Shown here: positions 7,098-10,075 of the stretch, piece after piece
Numbering within the stretch: position 1 is the first letter of the stretch
Layout of the letters: each line of letters starts with the position of its first letter
Assembly (NCBI GenBank): GCA_026770575.1
Contig: MU657780.1
Coordinates: 7,600 to 17,674 of the forward strand
DNA length: 10,075 nucleotides
Direction: 5' to 3'
Source: Pelagophyceae sp. CCMP2097
Lineage: Eukaryota > Sar > Pelagophyceae
Program-made: the position numbers and the translations under genes
The notes under the pieces: model-generated
The model's input: only the letters and a program-made list of their open reading frames with translations
The model's database searches: none
What the model was told of the DNA's origin: nothing

Positions 7098-7493
7098 GAG
7101 TGGTGCCCAAATCACACCTCGGAGATATGTGTTGGAAACCACCCGTCTCTATGAGCTGGTGCCAAAAAAAAAAGTGCCGGTCGGAACTTGGCGCTTTCCA
7201 TGACTTGGCCGACGTTCGTACGAGGCACGTCATGTCCATGAAAAACACGCTACCGGCCTAAAAGACCGACGCCGATTGGCGCGCCATCTGTAGGGCCGTG
7301 AAGCCGACGTCTCCAGCGAGTATCGCGGCACGAGTGGCCCTAATCGACGACTTGGAATAGTGTCGCGGAGACGCTCCGTTGTCAGAGTGGAATCGGGTCG
7401 AATACGGGTTTCTTTTCGTGATATTTCTTTATCAGCCCCACGTACAGTGCCATCCGGAGCACATATCTCCGAAGTGTGATTTCGGTCCCACTC
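7098..7493. repeat. 34-bp inverted repeat enclosing 328 bp
   Basis: Left arm 7098-7131 (GAGTGG...AAATCACAC.TCGGAGATATGTG) matches the reverse complement of 7460-7493 at 30 of 34 positions. Terminal or subterminal repeats of another small element of about 400 bp are the best reading. The enclosed DNA has a 10-base A-run near 7167 and no supported gene. Confidence 0.6.
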
Positions 7494-7690
7494 ATTCGCG
7501 CGCCGCCGTCTAGCGCCGAAATTTGAATTCAAGTGAGTCGACTCGGCTCTCCCCAGAGGCCTCTATACCCCAAACTTCTTGCCCTAAAGGGGGCGCTGGT
7601 AACATACGGAACGGGCTCCGCGCTCTTCTTCCGCTTGGGCATGCGCGCCCGCGCGTCTCAGCTCTGAGAAGGTTGTCTCAGAGAAGAAGA

Positions 7691-7731
7691 AAACCCGAAT
7701 GCTCCAGAAAACTCTATCTCCAGCTGGTGTG
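7691..7731 (+). repeat. 41-bp inverted repeat, arm 2
   Basis: Partner of 6854-6894 in opposite orientation (39 of 41). It ends 16 bp before the second copy of the 86-bp direct repeat, whereas copy 1 of that repeat is about 260 bp away from arm 1. So two repeat families were placed here independently or rearranged. Confidence 0.9.
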
Positions 7732-7746
7732 GCGGGCCCATTAACC

Positions 7747-7832
7747 CGCGAGGACCCCCTGGGGGCAAAAGGGGATTCACCGGATCATTATCCTTGTAGG
7801 TGATTGTGGGGCCCGGTATATATACCGCAACG
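7747..7832 (+). repeat. 86-bp direct repeat, copy 2
   Basis: Differs from 6508-6593 at one base only (C for G in CCCNCTGGGGG). Ends with the palindrome CGGTATATATACCG then CAACG, after which similarity to copy 1 stops abruptly. Confidence 0.92.
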
Positions 7833-8143
7833 ATTTCAGCGAAGGAGAAAGTCGAGCGACGCCATAGAGGAATTGACCTTGCAGTTTGGAGACGAGCCAC
7901 TTGTTCGAGTCGCCGGCAGGCCCTGCAAATCGAGCTTGTAAAGACTAAATATAGAATGCAAATACCAAATTTTTAAGCAAATACAGGGTTCAAAAAGCGG
8001 ATTTTGCCTCCCTCATTTAGTGCACGCGCCGGCGCCTATACCTCCCGGGGACCGGCGTGCGCGCTGAAGTGGAGTGCGGATCGAAGCTCACAGCCCGCGC
8101 CCCAAGATCGCTGCATCTTTCGCTTCAGCAGTGGAAAAAATAT
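7833..8143. other. Non-coding stretch, nothing clear
   Basis: I see no gene or strong repeat here. There is a short isolated copy of TTTTGCCTCC near 8004 and a weak GC-rich inverted pair around GCACGCGCCGG (8022) and CCGGCGTGCGCGC (8052). Confidence 0.4.
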
Positions 8144-8266
8144 ACACTTTTTTTTAACCTTTTCAAAATGACAAACGGCTTTCGGCTGCGCCTCATCACG
8201 TTTGTCATTTTGAAAAGCTGCGCCTCATCACGTATGTCATTTTGAAAAGGTTTAAAAAAAAATGTG
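8144..8266. mobile_element. Compact foldback element with duplicated arm
   Basis: The left arm 8144-8177 (ACAC, T-run, AACCTTTTCAAAATGACAAACG) pairs with the right arm 8231-8265 in inverted orientation. Within it, CTTTTCAAAATGACAAACG (8159-8177) also pairs perfectly with 8199-8217. A 32-bp unit is tandemly duplicated at 8185-8216 and 8217-8248 (31 of 32 identical), so the right arm exists twice. The element is a near-complete palindrome of about 120 bp without coding potential. A TIR-only MITE with a slippage duplication is the best reading. Confidence 0.75.
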
Positions 8267-8339
8267 GTTCGGCGTTTTCAGAAGTTTCGGAACGTCAAAA
8301 GGTTACTGCTTTGCCGCCATGTTTGGGATTTGAAAAGGA

Positions 8340-8583
8340 TTAAAAAAGGTGTGCGTCGACGTTCCAAAAATAGCGCGAAGTTTATTAAAAAGGTTAAATC
8401 AAATCCAAAAAAATAACGAGAAATAAAAATAGATTTTTGAAGATAAAAAAGGATTTGATTAAATCTGAAAATAAAGCGCGATTTTTTTTAAAAAGGAAAA
8501 TCAAATCTGAAAATAGCGCGAAATTAAAAAGTAGATTAAAAAGTTAAAAAAGGATTTGATTAAATCTTAAACACTCAATCTGA
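8340..8583. repeat. Degenerate AT-rich repeats
   Basis: AAAAAAGGATTTGATTAAATCT occurs near 8445 and again near 8549, and its inverse (GGTTAAATCAAATCC) near 8391; AGCGCGA islands recur at 8372, 8476 and 8514. This looks like a decayed tandem array with a period near 100 bp, joining directly to the clearer 94-bp array. No reading frame is supported. Confidence 0.6.
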
Positions 8584-8835
8584 TTTCAAGATAATATTTT
8601 AGAAATTATGTTTTTAGAACGAGAAAAAACTTTTTGACTTTTGGGGATTTGATGAATCTATGTAAAGATCTTTACGATTTAAAGATAATATTTCAGAAAT
8701 TATGTTTTTAGAACGAGAAAAAACTTTTTGACTTTTGGGGACTTGATAAAATCTGTGTAAAGATCTTTACGTTTTCAAGATAACATTTCAGAAATTATGT
8801 TTTTAGAACGAGAAAATTAGTTTTTGGTTTTTGGA
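8584..8835 (+). repeat. 94-95 bp tandem repeat, about 2.7 copies
   Basis: Copies start at 8584, 8678 and 8773. The shared core is AAATTATGTTTTTAGAACGA followed by GAAAA. The first two copies end with a perfect 14-bp palindrome, GTAAAGATCTTTAC (8662-8675 and 8757-8770). The third copy degenerates after about 8820. The unit is strongly AT-rich in a genome whose genes are GC-rich. Confidence 0.9.
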
Positions 8836-8861
8836 GAATTTGTTTTAACACGCGTAGATCC

Positions 8862-9048
8862 CTCAATCTTTTAAATGATCACATAAATTCGTGAAAGGAG
8901 TGAGAATGTTTTCCTCAATTTTAAAATTTGTAAAAATAAAATCAATGTATCTTAATTTTTAAAAGAATATTAAAAACGGTGGTTGTATTCGAACGGTGGT
9001 TGTATTCCACTCAATCTTTTAAATGATCAGAGAAATTCGTGAAAGGAG
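8862..9048 (+). repeat. 39-bp direct repeat pair plus 17-bp duplication
   Basis: 8862-8900 and 9010-9048 match at 37 of 39 positions, beginning CTCAATCTTTTAAATGATCA and ending ATTCGTGAAAGGAG. Between them, AACGGTGGTTGTATTC is duplicated head to tail at 8975 and 8992 (17-bp step). Offset of the 39-bp pair is 148 bp. Confidence 0.85.
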
Positions 9049-9537
9049 AAAGAAGATTTTCCACTATTGAAAAATATATAACTTCTTTTTTTCAGAATTT
9101 AAAAAATATTTTTCATCTAAGAAAATGACACATGTATAATTTTAAATGATAGAAATGATAGAAATGCTGGGAAATGTTATGTGTATCGTTTTAATAATAC
9201 GAAAATTTTACATACAAGCATTTTCAAAATCTTAAAATCTTAAAAAAAAGTTTATTTTTATATAAATGATGTAAGATATACAACGACGATAATTGTGTCA
9301 AATCAAGTATAAATAAAACATTTTATATATATATATATAATGGATGAAATCAATTCTACTAATGTACGAAAGGAGCGAAATCTTAAAAACAATCGGTGGA
9401 ATATTCGAATGTTGAATAAGGATGGTACTATATCCATGGATCAAAACTATAAGTCACATGTTGACATGATTCGATGTAAAGAAAATCCCATATCATCGCG
9501 GCAAATATTATATTATTATGGGAAAATGTGAATTCAG
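9049..9537. other. AT-rich stretch with (TA)n
   Basis: No gene is convincingly supported. A TA dinucleotide run lies at 9324-9339, GATAGAAAT units are repeated near 9148-9166, and an ATG-started frame of 63 codons begins at 9340 directly after the TA run. That peptide (MDEINSTNVRKERN start) is unlike the GC-rich codon use of UTP13 and I do not recognise it. Confidence 0.5.
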
Positions 9538-9540
9538 GGG

Positions 9541-9790
9541 GGTGACACCAGTTTTTTTTGATAAATTGTACCGGTGACTCCAAAAGGTGGCCGTTTAGGA
9601 GGGTGACTTTGGATGGGCATCTGCTATGGAGGGGTGACATTTTAAAGTGTGAATAAACAGGGGGGTGGCATTTTAAAGAGTGAAGAAACAGGGTGGTGAC
9701 TTCACCAAAATACCTCAGTGGCGAGACACGGCGAGGTATTTATCATTCGGTCACCCCCCCATTTCGCCATCCGATGTGTATCACCCCCCT
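9541..9790. repeat. Foldback array with ~31-bp units beginning GGTGAC
   Basis: GGTGAC or GGTGGC occurs at 9541, 9573, 9602, 9633, 9664 and 9695 (steps 32, 29, 31, 31, 31). The inverse TCACC motif appears at 9751 and 9781 (step 30). The centre is an exact inverted pair AAATACCTC (9708-9716) and GAGGTATTT (9733-9741) around a 16-base spacer. Reverse-complementing the right side aligns it to the left side over two units, including ACAGGGGGGTG. So it is a long inverted repeat whose arms are themselves tandem repeats, with the left arm longer. Units 4 and 5 are very similar; the others are diverged. Confidence 0.75.
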
Positions 9791-10032
9791 GTAAAGTCGG
9801 TTCGTTTCTGTTCGCCCGCCGCGGCCGCCCTTCCAAGCTTAAGGGCCCTAATGGGGAGTGTTTCTTCTTACTTCCACAGGGGCGCTCGGGGAGGATGCGG
9901 CAGGATGCGGTTCGGCTCGGGTAGGGTGGAAAATGGAGGCCGAGGCCGTCACCCGTCCCGGACGTGCCCGGTTAAGCGCTCGTGTTGCTGGCGTATGTCG
10001 CGGCGCGGACGCACAGCGCGGGCGTCGCCGTC
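9791..10032. other. GC-rich intergenic sequence before the right-hand gene
   Basis: Composition returns to GC-rich after the foldback array. A pyrimidine-rich tract ending in CAG (TTTCTTCTTACTTCCACAG, ending at 9879) looks like a splice acceptor on the plus strand, but the following sequence meets a stop within about 45 bases in the frames I checked. AGGATGCGGC is duplicated near 9892. This is plausibly the 3' flank of the minus-strand gene at the edge. Confidence 0.35.
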
Positions 10033-10075
10033 TCACTCGCCGTCGTCGAGGAGGGCCTCCGACTCGTCGAACACG
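10033..10075 (-). CDS. 3' end of an unidentified gene (acidic C-terminus), partial
   Basis: Read on the minus strand, the last 43 bases give VFDESEALLDDGE followed by TGA (plus 10033-10035). Every codon ends in G or C before the stop, the codon style of UTP13, and an acidic tail is a common protein ending in such genomes. The gene would continue beyond the window to the right and converge on the repeat-rich region. Only 13 residues are visible, so no product can be named and a chance open frame cannot be excluded. Confidence 0.45.
   Translation of the reverse strand, partial: VFDESEALLDDGE

Noticed and set aside
6508..7832. LTR retrotransposon
   Set aside because: Direct repeats are only 86 bp, lack TG...CA ends, and no gag, protease or reverse transcriptase motif lies between them.
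8289..8365. 8-bp inverted repeat GGAACGTC / GACGTTCC
   Set aside because: Short and AT-flanked, 61 bp apart; too weak to call an element.
9340..9531. 63-codon ATG frame in the AT-rich island
   Set aside because: Short, directly after a (TA)n run, codon use unlike UTP13, no recognised motif; chance frames of this length are plausible.
9541..9700. CRISPR-like array (regular ~31-bp spacing)
   Set aside because: Only GGTGAC is constant; the units are diverged tandem repeats without identical repeats and unique spacers, and the genome is eukaryotic.

Overview
This is a nuclear segment of a eukaryotic genome with very GC-rich genes. It carries one nearly complete protein gene, the last codons of a second gene at the right edge, and about 6.5 kb between them that is almost entirely repeats and small mobile elements. 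The organism is most likely a unicellular alga or other protist. The exons have strong GC3 bias and are rich in Ala, Asp and Arg. The introns are tiny GT-AG introns of 61 bp, and the only gene with a TATA-like upstream box encodes a eukaryote-specific nucleolar protein. A pelagophyte such as Aureococcus, or a picophytoplankton relative, would fit, but that is inference from style and not from a marker gene.

Layout. 1-637: upstream region with a TATA-like box and a short upstream reading frame. 638-3327 (+): a three-exon gene for Utp13/TBL3, a tandem WD40 protein of the UTP-B part of the small-subunit processome, which folds U3-bound pre-rRNA. 3421-5751: a 2.3-kb block bounded by 26-bp inverted repeats with TA at both edges. 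It contains hairpins, a GTCT microsatellite, a tRNA(Met)-like SINE remnant with an A-rich tail, two short inverted-repeat elements (4255-4448 and 4447-4889) that abut at a single shared TA, a series of GCTTTTAAAGC palindromes and an extremely GC-rich island. 5752-8140: mosaic of dispersed repeats, including an 86-bp direct repeat present twice at 85/86 identity, a 41-bp inverted repeat, a tRNA-like Pol III box, a 34-bp inverted repeat and a 14-bp inverted repeat. 8144-8266: a compact foldback element with a duplicated arm.

8340-9530 is a sharply AT-rich island holding a 94-95 bp tandem repeat with a perfect 14-bp palindrome, plus smaller duplications. 9541-9790 is an inverted-repeat structure whose arms are built from units of about 31 bp beginning GGTGAC. 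From about 9800 the composition returns to GC-rich, and 10033-10075 reads on the minus strand as an acidic C-terminus ending in TGA.

The only clear cellular function is ribosome biogenesis (UTP13). The remainder is best read as a nest of non-autonomous elements between two genes. No transposase, reverse transcriptase, rRNA, intact tRNA or CRISPR array is visible. The most interesting items are the nested family of TA-flanked inverted-repeat elements, the 31-bp-period foldback array and the AT-rich island.
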